From: Spirulinaceae cyanobacterium SM2_1_0
GTDB lineage: Bacteria > Cyanobacteriota > Cyanobacteriia > Cyanobacteriales > Spirulinaceae
Assembly: GCA_012031265.1 (NCBI GenBank)
Contig: JAAUTY010000002.1
Span: 124,001 to 188,000, forward strand
Reading direction: 5' to 3'
DNA: 64,000 nucleotides
The notes under the pieces were generated by a model, which searched no databases, was not told the DNA's origin, and worked only from the letters and a program-made list of their open reading frames with translations. Position 1 is the first letter of the stretch; each line of letters begins with the position of its first letter. This document shows, piece after piece, positions 45,115-54,068 of this stretch. Made by a program: the position numbers and the translations under genes.

Positions 45115-46479
45115 ATGGCGATCGCGAATCAACACCCAACACTCATGAAAAACTGGCTGGTTGGACTATTGACGCTGCTCTTATGCCTCGGTTTGGGTGG
45201 CTGTGGAGGCGGCGATCGCATCCCCAACACCACGGGCACGACCCTCGACGCTCAAACCGGCACCGGCAACCTATCGGAAGCCGCGCCCCCTGCCGTGATT
45301 CGCCAACTGCAACCGGCGCTCGCCAACTATCAGCCGCAGGTGGCGATCGCCAGCCCCGCCAACGGCGCAACGCTCCAAGACACCCGCGTCGCGGTCGAAC
45401 TGACGGTCAGCGACTTACCTATATATAAGGATGCAACCCTCGGCCTCGGCCCACATTTGCACCTCTACCTTGACGAGCAGCCGCCCCAAGACATCTACGA
45501 CCTCGATCAGCCCATCGTTTTCGATGACCTCGAACCAGGCACGCACACCCTGCGCGTCTTCGCCGTCCGCCCCTGGCAAGAGAGCTTCAAAAATGCCGGT
45601 GCTTATGCCGAGAGCAGCTTCAACGTCTTCACTCCCACGCCCGGTCATACCCCCGCCGCCGATCAACCGGTCCTGACCTACAGCAGTCCTCGGGGTCGCT
45701 ACGGCGCGGAACCGATTCTGCTCGACTTCTACTTGGCGAACGCGCCGCTGCACCTCGTGGCTCAGGAAGACCCCGACGACGCAGTGCGCGACTGGCGGGT
45801 GCGGGTCACCGTGAATAATCAGAGCTTCACGCTCAATGAGTGGCAGCCCGTCTATCTTCAGGGCTTCCAACCGGGAACCAACTGGCTCAAGCTCGAACTC
45901 ATCGACGAAGATGGCTTGCCGCTGGGTAATTCGTTCAATGCCACGGCGCGATTGATCACCTATGACCCCGACTTTGAGGATGCGATCGCCCAGCTCACCC
46001 GGGGCGAACTCTCCGTCGAGGCAGCCCGTGGCATCGTCGAACCCGGCTATCAGCCGCCCGCTCCCGAACCTAGTAAGTCAGCAGTCTCCCCGACTGACTC
46101 GCAGGTCACTCCGCCGGAGCCCCCGGCTGAACCTGAAGCCCCAACCACACCAGAACTGACTGAGGATGAACCTGAGTCGCCGCCCTCTCTCCCTGAACCC
46201 GCTGATGAATCGGAATCTACCGCCACCTCCCCAGAAACATCGCTGGAGCCAGAAATCTCCACCCCCTCGACAACGCTACCGGTAATGGATGAGGGAGCGG
46301 CGGCGGATGAAGTGCCTGCGATGACCCCTGAGTCAGACGCGGCGGCGGAGACCGAACCGGAAACCGTGCCTGAAACGGGTGTCGATTCGATTGATGAGAG
46401 TGATGGCGATGCAGCGGCGGCTGTCCCAGCCACAGAACCGACGCTCCCGACTCAACCTGAAGCACTGTTTGCAGGCTAG
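45115..46479 (+). CDS. lipoprotein with acidic proline-rich tail, unknown function
   Basis: A 454-residue protein if started at ATG 45115 (preceded by AAGGGG); ATG 45145 would give 444. The lipobox is in LLCLGLGGCGGG. Residues about 75-300 form a beta-rich region with two similar units: QVAIASPANGATLQDTRVAV with GPHLHLYLDEQPPQDI, and ILLDFYLANAPLHLV with WQPVYLQGFQPGTNWLKLEL. The last 130 residues are low-complexity Pro/Glu/Ser/Thr sequence with no fold. The protein looks exported and wall- or membrane-bound; its role is unknown. It is divergent from psaA. Confidence 0.7.
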   Translation: MAIANQHPTLMKNWLVGLLTLLLCLGLGGCGGGDRIPNTTGTTLDAQTGTGNLSEAAPPAVIRQLQPALANYQPQVAIASPANGATLQDTRVAVELTVSDLPIYKDATLGLGPHLHLYLDEQPPQDIYDLDQPIVFDDLEPGTHTLRVFAVRPWQESFKNAGAYAESSFNVFTPTPGHTPAADQPVLTYSSPRGRYGAEPILLDFYLANAPLHLVAQEDPDDAVRDWRVRVTVNNQSFTLNEWQPVYLQGFQPGTNWLKLELIDEDGLPLGNSFNATARLITYDPDFEDAIAQLTRGELSVEAARGIVEPGYQPPAPEPSKSAVSPTDSQVTPPEPPAEPEAPTTPELTEDEPESPPSLPEPADESESTATSPETSLEPEISTPSTTLPVMDEGAAADEVPAMTPESDAAAETEPETVPETGVDSIDESDGDAAAAVPATEPTLPTQPEALFAG

Positions 46480-46609
46480 GGGTCGTGCCCGGAATCAGCA
46501 TTTTTTTGGTATGGAAAACCCTGTCGCCGTCGTAGCCTGAGATTACGAACCAGTTCTCGCCGCGATCGCGATAGTTAATCTCGCGCCTCTATCTCGCCAG
46601 TTCCGCCTG

Positions 46610-46903
46610 CTACAGGGCGTTCAGGTCAAGCTGGTTAAAGTTATGCGCTCCGAATACGGTCATCACAATGTCACCGCTCACTGCAACGAAGCGCCGACCA
46701 TCACCATTGGCGGGTGGCGGTTGCGGTTCCAGGACGGTCGGTGGGTAGAGGACTGCATATCCAAAGCGCGGGTTGATATAAAGCTGGTAGCTCAGCTCGC
46801 GGGCGATCGCCTGGGTGAGCGCCACTGCGGTTGATGGCGGTGTCATCACCGCCCCACCGACCACTAGCGGCATCAGCCAGAACCAAATCGGCCGTATCTT
46901 CAT
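46610..46903 (-). CDS. short exported protein, probably C-terminally truncated
   Basis: ATG 46903 starts MKIRPIWFWLMPLVVGGAVM, a signal peptide, followed by YQLYINPRFGYAVLYPPTVL and PANGDGRRFVAVSGDIVMTVFG. The wording (NxRFGYxxxYP...NGDGRxF) belongs to a family of exported proteins that normally run on for another 80 or more residues. Here TAG closes the frame after NQLDLNAL, giving 97 residues. So the gene is likely truncated or decayed; alternatively a short form. It lies on the opposite strand to the lipoprotein. Confidence 0.5.
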   Translation of the reverse strand: MKIRPIWFWLMPLVVGGAVMTPPSTAVALTQAIARELSYQLYINPRFGYAVLYPPTVLEPQPPPANGDGRRFVAVSGDIVMTVFGAHNFNQLDLNAL

Positions 46904-47061
46904 GACCCACTCCACCGCTCCGGCCCTTTGCCGAAAGTACAGTTCGCGGCTCACCGAGCTAGCCACCGCACCCTTACCGACCAATTCTCCCGTTCAACCT
47001 GAGATGGGCGTCCCAGGTCAAATGGCAATTCTGGCGATGTCTGGGTAACGCGGCGAGTGAG

Positions 47062-47412
47062 TTAAAACGTCGCGCCGTTCCAGCCCCACATCGAACGTTC
47101 AGCATTGGCAAACTCGATATAGATCCGCTCAACCGGCACGCCTAAAGCCGCATTCACCTGCTGGCAGAAATCTTGGCTCATCGCCTTGGTTTGCGAGGCG
47201 CTCATGGTGCCGATGCTCTTCACCTCCATAAAGCAGGTGGGATCTGTCGTTCCGGCAAAGGTCATGGGGACATCTGGCTCAAACGCCGTCATCACGTAGG
47301 ACTCTGGCTTCCCCAAGTGACTGGCAAGTTTGCCCGACAGGGACTTCAGCAAGCTCTCGACCTGGCTGCGGTCGGGACTCGCGGCTGATGACTGCACTTT
47401 GATAAATGGCAT
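47062..47412 (-). CDS. MIF-like phenylpyruvate tautomerase
   Basis: A 116-residue protein of the macrophage migration inhibitory factor family, starting MPFIKVQSSAASPDRSQVES. The N-terminal Pro2 is the catalytic base after methionine removal. The family motifs KPESYVMTAFEPDVPMTFAG, CFMEVKSIG and ERIYIEFANAERSMWGWNG are all present, so the fold and active site appear complete. The physiological substrate in cyanobacteria is unknown. It precedes nothing obvious and is transcribed leftwards. Confidence 0.9.
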   Translation of the reverse strand: MPFIKVQSSAASPDRSQVESLLKSLSGKLASHLGKPESYVMTAFEPDVPMTFAGTTDPTCFMEVKSIGTMSASQTKAMSQDFCQQVNAALGVPVERIYIEFANAERSMWGWNGATF

Positions 47413-47496
47413 GATGGCATCCTCCTACAGGGTCAATATTCTCTCAATCGGTATCCAGCTAGTAATGTTGGGGGCGATCGCAACGCTCACATTGCC

Positions 47497-48036
47497 TCAG
47501 CCACCATACTTCCAGCCGGTGCTCTCCAGCAGCAGCGGCTCACCTTCGCGGTGAATGCCCGCCCCCACGACCTTACCGACAAAGACTGTGTGATCGCCTT
47601 CCTCAACAGCGCCGACCACTTCACATTCGACATATCCCAACGAATCCTCCAGCACCGGACAGCCCGTAACCGCGCCTAGCTTGAACTCAATGTCTGCCAG
47701 CTTATTGCCGACGCGATGCTGGGGTTTGAAGAACTTCGCTGCGACCTCTTTCTGACCCGCTTCTAGAACTGTGAGCGTAAAAACTCCACTTTTCTTGAGC
47801 ATGGCATTGGAACCCGAATCGCCGCGCACGCAGTTCACCACCAGCGGCGGCTCAAAGGAGGCCTGCATCACCCAGCTAGCAGTGAAGGCGTTTAAGTCCT
47901 CACCATCCTTGACCCCGCAGACATAGAGACCGTGCGGGATCTTCAGGAGCATTTCCTTCTTGGCTTTCTTGGCTTGTTCGTCTAGCACCAGCTTTGTCTC
48001 GTCGGTAACAACTTTCCCGCCTAGTTTATCAAGCAT
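47497..48036 (-). CDS. flavin reductase-like FMN-binding protein
   Basis: A 179-residue protein starting at ATG 48036 (MLDKLGGKVVTDETKLVLD); the track back to 48135 adds poor sequence. The flavin-reductase fold is evident from IPHGLYVCGVKDGEDLNAFT, ASWVMQASFEPPLVVNCVRG, VFTLTVLEAGQKEVAAKFF, and GYVECEVVGAVEEGDHTVFV near the end. Its nearest relatives seem to be the C-terminal modules of cyanobacterial flavodiiron proteins and their stand-alone versions, which use NAD(P)H and FMN. It lies upstream (in its own direction) of the MIF-like gene. Confidence 0.85.
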   Translation of the reverse strand: MLDKLGGKVVTDETKLVLDEQAKKAKKEMLLKIPHGLYVCGVKDGEDLNAFTASWVMQASFEPPLVVNCVRGDSGSNAMLKKSGVFTLTVLEAGQKEVAAKFFKPQHRVGNKLADIEFKLGAVTGCPVLEDSLGYVECEVVGAVEEGDHTVFVGKVVGAGIHREGEPLLLESTGWKYGG

Positions 48037-48115
48037 CCCTGGGCGCGGGTCACTTCGCTGCCTCAGTGCGGATACTTCTGCTTCGCCCCAGTCAACAGGG
48101 GAACAAATTTGCAAG

Positions 48116-48219
48116 CTAGTACAGGACGGCGGCAATGAGAGACCTATTCAAAATCCCCAGGATTCCCGTATTGCAAGTACTTAGAATTCAGAACTCAGAA
48201 CTCCGCGCAGCGGTACTAG
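48116..48219 (-). repeat. dispersed stop-codon-abutting repeat, copy D
   Basis: A complete 104-bp copy with CTAG at both ends (48116-48119 and 48216-48219). On the minus strand it opens TAGTACCGCTGCGCGGAG, where TAG is the stop codon of the DUF3769 gene, and closes GCCGTCCTGTACTAG. The core includes ATACGGGAATCCTGGGG. This is the cleanest copy for defining the ends. Confidence 0.85.
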
Positions 48220-51110
48220 CGGGTGACCCCCTGAACAACCGACCGGATACCGGAGCCACCGAAGGGTTCCGGGGTGCCGAGCCAGTTGAAGTCGCCGACA
48301 CGGACGAGGAATGAAGCGACTGAGAGTACGGGATTGTAGCGAAGGATGACGCCGAAGGTGCGGCGACTATATTCCAACGTGTAGTCGGTGCTGATTTCTT
48401 GACCTGTATCCAGGTTGTAGGAGGTCTGAAAGCCGACGCGGAATGGCCCGTAGAGCTGCTGGGTGACGCCGAAGGAGACGACTTGCTGATCCACGAAGCG
48501 GTCGAAGAGGAAGGGGGAGCGATCGCCCACCAATGAATTGGAATAGCTGACATTAAACGCCGTGTAATCCAGATACGAGCGTGAAAAATGCCCAAACTGC
48601 CCCTGCAAGCCAATCGTGCCGCTGACCAGTTCCTGGCGATCGCCATTGCTGTAGCGCGCCGCCACCGTCGTCAGACCGGTCGTGAGATTCACAAACGGGC
48701 GCACCGGTCGCGGCGTGAAGCGCAGGCCCTCATCGGGAGTCGGCGGCAATGCCTCACCACTCCAGAGCGTGAAGCCGCGCGTGACGGAGGCCGCCCCCTG
48801 GTAGCGGGTCAGGGTGATGCGGTCGTCCTCGCGGTCGGGGAGCAGTAGGTCAGCGCGATCCGTATCGGCGGTGATACGTTGGACGCTGGCTTGGTAGGTG
48901 AGATTGACGCCACTCGTGCCGAGGGCAATGACCGGCGAGGTGAAGATGGCCCCGAAGCTGCTCTGCACGGTTTGGAAGCCGAGTGAGCCGTTGAAGAGGC
49001 GATCGCGAAAAGTGTATTGCAGGGTCAGGAAATGCGGACGATCCAGGCGACCGAGCGCTCGCTGCAAGCGGAGGTCATTGCGTAAGGTTTCCCGATAGCG
49101 AGTGACATCCAGGCTAGTCAGCGAGGTGGCAGCGGTCAGGGTCGTGCGCTCGTCGAAGAAGACATCGAAGTTGCTACGGACGCCGAGGGAATCGAGATCC
49201 AAGAAGCCTTCTTCAAAAATCGCCCGCTGGACAAAGTACTGCGGCGTTAGTCGCCAGCGGATGCGCGGCGTATTGACGATGGTGAAACCCCGCTCGATGA
49301 ACAGACCGCCGCGATCATCGTCATCGAAGCCAATATTGAACAAGCCCGGTTCTTGCTCGCGGCGATCGATCAGGATGCGATCTTGAAAAATCGGCACTGA
49401 AAATACCTGATCAAACACCAGCCGCGAGTTGGTGGTGATGATTTCATCCTGGAACTCATTGAGCCGTGTCAGCTCAGCGGTGTCGGCGCGCACCTCCAGT
49501 TCCGGCGGCGAGAAGGGATCGTTGGTGAAGCGGATATTGGTCGCTTGCCAGCCCTCGGAGTCGAATTCGACATAATCCGCCTCAAAGCGAACCCGGTAGA
49601 CATCGCCGCGCGTGCCCGTTTGCACCGTCGGACTACCTAGGGTGCCGTCGGGGTTGGATTGAACTGACAGCCCGCCGAGGATGAGTTGGAAGCCTTCTTC
49701 CGGGGTCGGGACGACCGGCTGATCGGCGAGGACGCGATCGCTCAGCGGTCGCGTGGGTAAAATCGTATCTGCTGCTGGGTCATTCGCCAGCACCGGCGCA
49801 AAATCGAGGTCAGTGCGGCGTTGGTTGACCTCGCCGCGCGCATTGAAGACGATGCCCTGGTCTTGAACAATCTGATACTCGAAGCGATCGCCCCGCAAAA
49901 CCTGCTCACCCCGCCGCAGTGCGACATCCCCTTCAGCGACCAAATAGCGATTGGGCAGATTCACCCGCACACGGTCGGCAGTGAGAATCCCTTTCGCTAG
50001 GCGCACGACTACCTCCCCCTGCGCCGTCACAATCCGCTGACGCTCGTTGAACTGCTGGCGATCGGCGCTAATTTCAATCGCATCGGCTGGCTCAACCGTG
50101 GCATCCGGCAAAGGAGCCGGCTCGGGCACACGCGGCGGGTCTTCGATCAGGCGCTCCAGCTCAGTGCGCCCATCTTCGGTATCTGCTTCTGTCGCTGCTG
50201 CGCCCGCTTCCTCAGCCTCATCCACCGTGTCAGCCGCTTCCTCAGCCGGCGAGCGAAACTCAAACTCGCGCAACTCACCGTCGCGGCTTTGGGCACGCAG
50301 ACGCGCGGGCGGAGTCGGCTGCAATGAACCAGCGGCTTCACCCCAGTCCAGTTGCGCCTGATCGAGAGTAGCCAGCGGCGCAGTTGCGGGGGCTGGCAGC
50401 TCAATGGTCAGCGGCGCAAAGTTATAGCTTGGCTCGATGGCAAAGTCGGGCAGCACCCCAAAGACATCGGGTGGTGGGGTATAGCCGATGGAAATTGGTC
50501 GGCCCAGCTCCGAGGCCGTACCCGGCGCACCACTCGCCGGTGGCAGGACATTGGGATCGGTTGCGGCCGCAGCCAACTCGGCAGGCTGGGCGATCGCCGC
50601 TTCAGGCGCTGGGGGGGGAAGATCAACGTGCATGGGGAAGGAAAAAATCTCAGAGACCGCACCCTCTGATGACGTTTTTTCGGGCGTCGCGGCCCCACTC
50701 AGGGTGAAAAGCGTCTGTACTGCTGCTAAATCGCGTTCGAGGTGATCGAACCATGGTGATGGGCTGGGCTTCACCTGGAGAGCACGTAACGCTTTCGGTT
50801 CACCTGTTGGGGGGTGGGCATGGAGAGACGGTGTTTCTGGAGACTGGCTCGCGTCGGACACCATCGTCGGAGTGCCAGGGGTTACAGTGGATGGTGCTTC
50901 TGAGTCGGGCTGCCCGCTGAGTACAGTCGAGGGCGGCGGTGCGTTTCTAGGGGAGGCGATCGCCCGTTCCGTCGTGATCGGCAGTGATGGTGGAGCCGCC
51001 ACAGCCGCCGTGAGCGCGTCAGCCGCAGGCGCAAAGATTGAAGGGACAGCAGCGGCGGGCGCAACCTGAATCACAGGGGCAGACTCAGGCGGTGGAGCGG
51101 GTTGGGACAT
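48216..51110 (-). CDS. DUF3769/LptD-like outer-membrane protein
   Basis: A 964-residue protein. The first third is Pro/Ala/Thr-rich and poorly conserved; it is followed by an OstA/LptD-like domain (ADRQQFNERQRIVTAQGEVV, NLPNRYLVAEGDVALRRGE) and a long beta-rich region predicted to form an outer-membrane barrel (alternating YTFRDRLFNGSLGFQTVQSS, DYTLEYSRRTFGVILRYNP). In cyanobacteria this family is the LptD-type protein for lipopolysaccharide delivery. The start at 51110 has no clear ribosome site, so a later start is possible. The stop coincides with repeat copy D. Confidence 0.8.
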   Translation of the reverse strand: MSQPAPPPESAPVIQVAPAAAVPSIFAPAADALTAAVAAPPSLPITTERAIASPRNAPPPSTVLSGQPDSEAPSTVTPGTPTMVSDASQSPETPSLHAHPPTGEPKALRALQVKPSPSPWFDHLERDLAAVQTLFTLSGAATPEKTSSEGAVSEIFSFPMHVDLPPPAPEAAIAQPAELAAAATDPNVLPPASGAPGTASELGRPISIGYTPPPDVFGVLPDFAIEPSYNFAPLTIELPAPATAPLATLDQAQLDWGEAAGSLQPTPPARLRAQSRDGELREFEFRSPAEEAADTVDEAEEAGAAATEADTEDGRTELERLIEDPPRVPEPAPLPDATVEPADAIEISADRQQFNERQRIVTAQGEVVVRLAKGILTADRVRVNLPNRYLVAEGDVALRRGEQVLRGDRFEYQIVQDQGIVFNARGEVNQRRTDLDFAPVLANDPAADTILPTRPLSDRVLADQPVVPTPEEGFQLILGGLSVQSNPDGTLGSPTVQTGTRGDVYRVRFEADYVEFDSEGWQATNIRFTNDPFSPPELEVRADTAELTRLNEFQDEIITTNSRLVFDQVFSVPIFQDRILIDRREQEPGLFNIGFDDDDRGGLFIERGFTIVNTPRIRWRLTPQYFVQRAIFEEGFLDLDSLGVRSNFDVFFDERTTLTAATSLTSLDVTRYRETLRNDLRLQRALGRLDRPHFLTLQYTFRDRLFNGSLGFQTVQSSFGAIFTSPVIALGTSGVNLTYQASVQRITADTDRADLLLPDREDDRITLTRYQGAASVTRGFTLWSGEALPPTPDEGLRFTPRPVRPFVNLTTGLTTVAARYSNGDRQELVSGTIGLQGQFGHFSRSYLDYTAFNVSYSNSLVGDRSPFLFDRFVDQQVVSFGVTQQLYGPFRVGFQTSYNLDTGQEISTDYTLEYSRRTFGVILRYNPVLSVASFLVRVGDFNWLGTPEPFGGSGIRSVVQGVTR

Positions 51111-51164
51111 AGGAGGTTGACGTGGCTCAGGTCAGTATCGCACAAGCCCCGCAAACCGACACGC

Positions 51165-51191
51165 AAAAAGGGGCAAGTCAAAGCTTGCCCC
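51165..51191 (-). terminator. strong intrinsic terminator of psbI
   Basis: Read leftwards: GGGGCAAG, loop CTTTGA, CTTGCCCC, then TTTTT. An eight-pair perfect stem and T-run, 58 bases after the psbI stop, separates psbI from the LptD-like gene. Confidence 0.9.
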
Positions 51192-51248
51192 TCACGGAAA
51201 AATCGGCAGCGCAGCAGCGACTTCGCCACGCCAGCTACCGGAAATGGC

Positions 51249-51368
51249 TTAGGATTCGAGGTCGCGACGATTCGGCGTCCGCGCCGGGTCGTTGGACAAG
51301 AAGCCGAAAACAAACAAGCCCACGAAGCAGGCTACAACCACATAAACCACGATTTTGAGGGTCAGCAT
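51249..51368 (-). CDS. psbI: photosystem II reaction centre protein I
   Basis: A 39-residue single-span protein from ATG 51368 to TAA 51249-51251. [20 protein letters not shown], followed by [19 protein letters not shown], is the unmistakable PsbI sequence (helix, then FLSxDPxRxPxRxDLE). It sits beside D1 and antenna CP43 and aids photosystem II assembly. An AGGAGA site precedes the start. It has its own terminator, so it is probably a single-gene transcript. It is too short for usual gene-length cut-offs. Confidence 0.97.
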   Translation of the reverse strand: MLTLKIVVYVVVACFVGLFVFGFLSNDPARTPNRRDLES

Positions 51369-51498
51369 CAGTCTCTCCTAGAAAAAGTCGCGCAGATATT
51401 CAGGCGATCGCGCCGCCTACCCAGCGGGCGGGCACGCAAGATTGCTTTAATCTTCTTATCATACCGAAATGCGGTTCTGAGCTAAGGCCAATGACGGT

Positions 51499-52239
51499 TT
51501 ACCAAAACGCCCAGAACTGCCGCTGTTGCCACAGCATCAGCCCACCGCTGAGGGCGATGAAGACGATCACCAACTGCCGAAAGCGGTGCTCACTGACGTA
51601 CTGGAGCGCCTGCTGACCCAGCCAGTTGCCCGGTAGCGCGGCACAACCAATTGCCACGCCATAGCCGAGGTAGGGCAGCGGCAAGACGCCAAAAGCCGCA
51701 TAAGCCGCGAGTTTGACCGCGTGTACGACCAAGACGTGCAGCGATTTCGTCGCCAGTAATTCATCTTTCACCAAGCCGTAGCCCAAGTAGAACGGTTGCA
51801 ACATCGGCCCGGTGCTCCCAATCAGACCAGAGGCAAAGGCATAGAAGCCGCCCAGGGGTAAAAAATACCAAGCCCGTGGTTGCAAAAAGGGCACACTCTG
51901 GCCCAGCAGGTAGCCCAGGGCTGAACTGATTAGAAACAGGGCAAGCAAGAGGCTGAGCCATTCGATCTGAGTGCGGCTGAAGACAAAAGCGCCCAGCACT
52001 GCTCCAGAGATAGCACCGGGAAGATACCAGGCGGTCAGTGACCAGTTAACACTCGGCCAGTAGAGCCAGACGCGCTGACCGTTGCCAAAAATCATGCCCG
52101 TCGTAATCGTGGGTGGGATGGCTGCTGTGCCCAACAAAAAACTGATCGCCGGAATCAAGATTAGAGCGCTGCCACCGCCAGCCAGACTGCTCAAAAACCA
52201 AGCGCAGCCGCTGGTGAGCGTGAGCCAGAGAGTAATCAT
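51499..52239 (-). CDS. TauE/SafE family membrane permease
   Basis: A 246-residue protein with about seven or eight spans, start ATG 52239 (MITLWLTLTSGCAWFLSSLA). The hallmark tandem motifs are present: FLSSLAGGGSALILIPAI near the N-terminus and SGLIGSTGPMLQPFYLGYGL in the second half. Family members export sulphite, sulphoacetate or related anions, but substrate cannot be inferred. The longer frame to 52461 crosses the divergent gcvT promoter and is not used. Confidence 0.85.
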   Translation of the reverse strand: MITLWLTLTSGCAWFLSSLAGGGSALILIPAISFLLGTAAIPPTITTGMIFGNGQRVWLYWPSVNWSLTAWYLPGAISGAVLGAFVFSRTQIEWLSLLLALFLISSALGYLLGQSVPFLQPRAWYFLPLGGFYAFASGLIGSTGPMLQPFYLGYGLVKDELLATKSLHVLVVHAVKLAAYAAFGVLPLPYLGYGVAIGCAALPGNWLGQQALQYVSEHRFRQLVIVFIALSGGLMLWQQRQFWAFW

Positions 52240-52421
52240 CAAATTTGGGGGTAAGAATGGGTTGCAGTCAGTGAACTGTGGTTGCGGCGATCGCCGCGAG
52301 CCGCTCAGTCCGGTCGTAACGTTACAGATCTTAAACAAACTCGTCGCCCGCCGCACAACGGCTAACGGCCGGTGTTCTAAGCTGTTAGACAGCACATTCC
52401 ATCGCAACAGGAGGGCTAGCC

Positions 52422-53549
52422 GTGGCTCAGTCCGAATCGCCCGCATCACTTGCCAAAACACCGCTCTACGACCTGATCAAGGCGCAGAACGCTCGCATGA
52501 CCGACTTCGCAGGCTGGGAAATGCCAGTGCAATTCACAGGCCTCAATCAAGAGCACACTCAGGTGCGCCAACAGGCCGGGATCTTCGACATTTCCCACAT
52601 GGGCAAGTTCGCCCTGCGGGGTCGTGACTTGCTCGCCCATTTGCAAATGCTGGTTCCCTCCGACTTATCCCGCTTGCAGCCCGGTCGCGCCCAGTACACC
52701 GTGTTGCTCAATTCACACGCGGGCATCATTGACGATTTGATCATTTACTACCAAGGCGAGGACGAGAGCGGCGAGCAGCACGGCATGGCGATCGCCAACG
52801 CGGCCACCCGTGCTCGTGATAAAGCTTGGCTCCTCGCTCACTTCGAGTCCGAGCCGGTTGTCTTGACCGATCTCTCCAAAGAGCGGGTACTACTCGCCGT
52901 GCAAGGGCCGACCGCCCAGGCAAAACTGCAACCGTTGGTGAGTGCGGATCTCGACACGGTGCCGAACTTTGGGCATCTGACCGCGAATGTGTTGGGTCAG
53001 CCGGCATTTCTCGCTCGCACCGGCTACACAGGCGAAGATGGCTTTGAAATCATGCTCGCTCCAGCAGCCGGTCAAGCATTATGGTCAGTCCTCTGCGAGG
53101 CCGGTGTCGCCCCCTGCGGCCTGGGTGCCAGGGACACGCTGCGCCTAGAGGCGGCGATGGCACTCTACGGTCAGGATCTCGATGACCGGACGACGCCACT
53201 CGAGGCCGGTCTGCGCTGGCTGGTACATATGGAGACCAAAGGGGAATTTCTCGGTCGCCCCGTCCTCGAGCGCCAGCGGCAAGCAGGGGTCGAGCGCCGG
53301 TTGGTGGGGCTAGAAATGCAAGGTCGTCATATCGCCCGCCACGGCTATCCGGTCTTAGCAGACGGGCAATCGGTCGGGGTGGTCACGAGTGGCACCCTGT
53401 CGCCGACGCTCGGCAAGGCGATCGCCCTCGCCTATGTGCCGACCCCGTTGGCAAAAGTCGGGACGGAGTTGATGGTCGAGATTCGCGATCGCCCCTACCC
53501 TGCACGAGTGGTTAAGAAGCCGTTCTACCACTCACCTCACCGCCGTTAG
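52422..53549 (+). CDS. gcvT: aminomethyltransferase, T-protein of the glycine cleavage system
   Basis: A 375-residue tetrahydrofolate-dependent enzyme. GTG 52422 follows GGAGGGCTAGCC. Motifs: FAGWEMPVQFTGLNQEHTQV, GIFDISHMGKFALRG, YTVLLNSHAGIIDDLIIYY (catalytic Asp region), ARTGYTGEDGFEIM and the C-terminal GVVTSGTLSPTLGKAIALAY. It releases ammonia and methylene-THF from H-protein-bound aminomethyl groups, essential for photorespiratory glycine turnover. The gcvH and gcvP genes are not next to it. Its TAG stop begins repeat copy E. Confidence 0.95.
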   Translation: MAQSESPASLAKTPLYDLIKAQNARMTDFAGWEMPVQFTGLNQEHTQVRQQAGIFDISHMGKFALRGRDLLAHLQMLVPSDLSRLQPGRAQYTVLLNSHAGIIDDLIIYYQGEDESGEQHGMAIANAATRARDKAWLLAHFESEPVVLTDLSKERVLLAVQGPTAQAKLQPLVSADLDTVPNFGHLTANVLGQPAFLARTGYTGEDGFEIMLAPAAGQALWSVLCEAGVAPCGLGARDTLRLEAAMALYGQDLDDRTTPLEAGLRWLVHMETKGEFLGRPVLERQRQAGVERRLVGLEMQGRHIARHGYPVLADGQSVGVVTSGTLSPTLGKAIALAYVPTPLAKVGTELMVEIRDRPYPARVVKKPFYHSPHRR

Positions 53550-53643
53550 GAGCGCTACGCAGATTTCTGAGTTTTGATTTCTGAGTTTTGAGTATCTGCA
53601 ATACGGGAATCTTGTGGATTTTGAATCGGCATCTCATTTCCAA
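53546..53643 (+). repeat. dispersed stop-codon-abutting repeat, copy E
   Basis: A degraded copy that begins at the gcvT stop: TTAG at 53546-53549, then GAGCGCTACGCAGATTTCTG, TTTTGATTTCTGAGTTTTGAG, ATACGGGAATCTTG and GAATCGGCATCTCATTTCC. The right end (GTACTAG) is no longer recognisable. The remainder of the spacer to 54068 holds only short non-coding sequence; an AT-rich run suggests the promoter of the GH57 gene near 53950-54060. Confidence 0.7.
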
Positions 53644-54068
53644 AGCTGAATGGTCAGAAATGAAATGATTGGCGGCGATTTTTGATGAGCTAAAACAGTT
53701 TGTCTCGATCAATCTGCGATGAAATGTGTTGTCTGTTGCCACAGTTCACTGAGGGGGCTAAAATGATTGCAGGTTCTTCTCCTAATGCCGTAGTTGGGAG
53801 TGATCGCATTCCTGCAAGTCAGGGTTAATGAGCGGGTTCAGACCAGTTTTTAGCGTTTCTTCACATAAGGTCTGGTTTCTGGAGAGCGATCGCTCACAAA
53901 AACATCACGAACCGAGTCAAGCAACGTACAACTCTTAAAGCTTACGAGTCAACTGATTCCAGCCCAGATTTGTACGCTAGGATCGGCAGTAAATCACCTG
54001 TGTTGAATTGGGTGCAGTCAACCACGATTCGCCCAATCACCAGTGAATCCCAGTAAGGAACAGTATCT

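Noticed and set aside
53763-53828. Tiny plus-strand ORF (21 codons) upstream of the GH57 gene
   Set aside because: Too short, no ribosome site, and no resemblance to known leader peptides.
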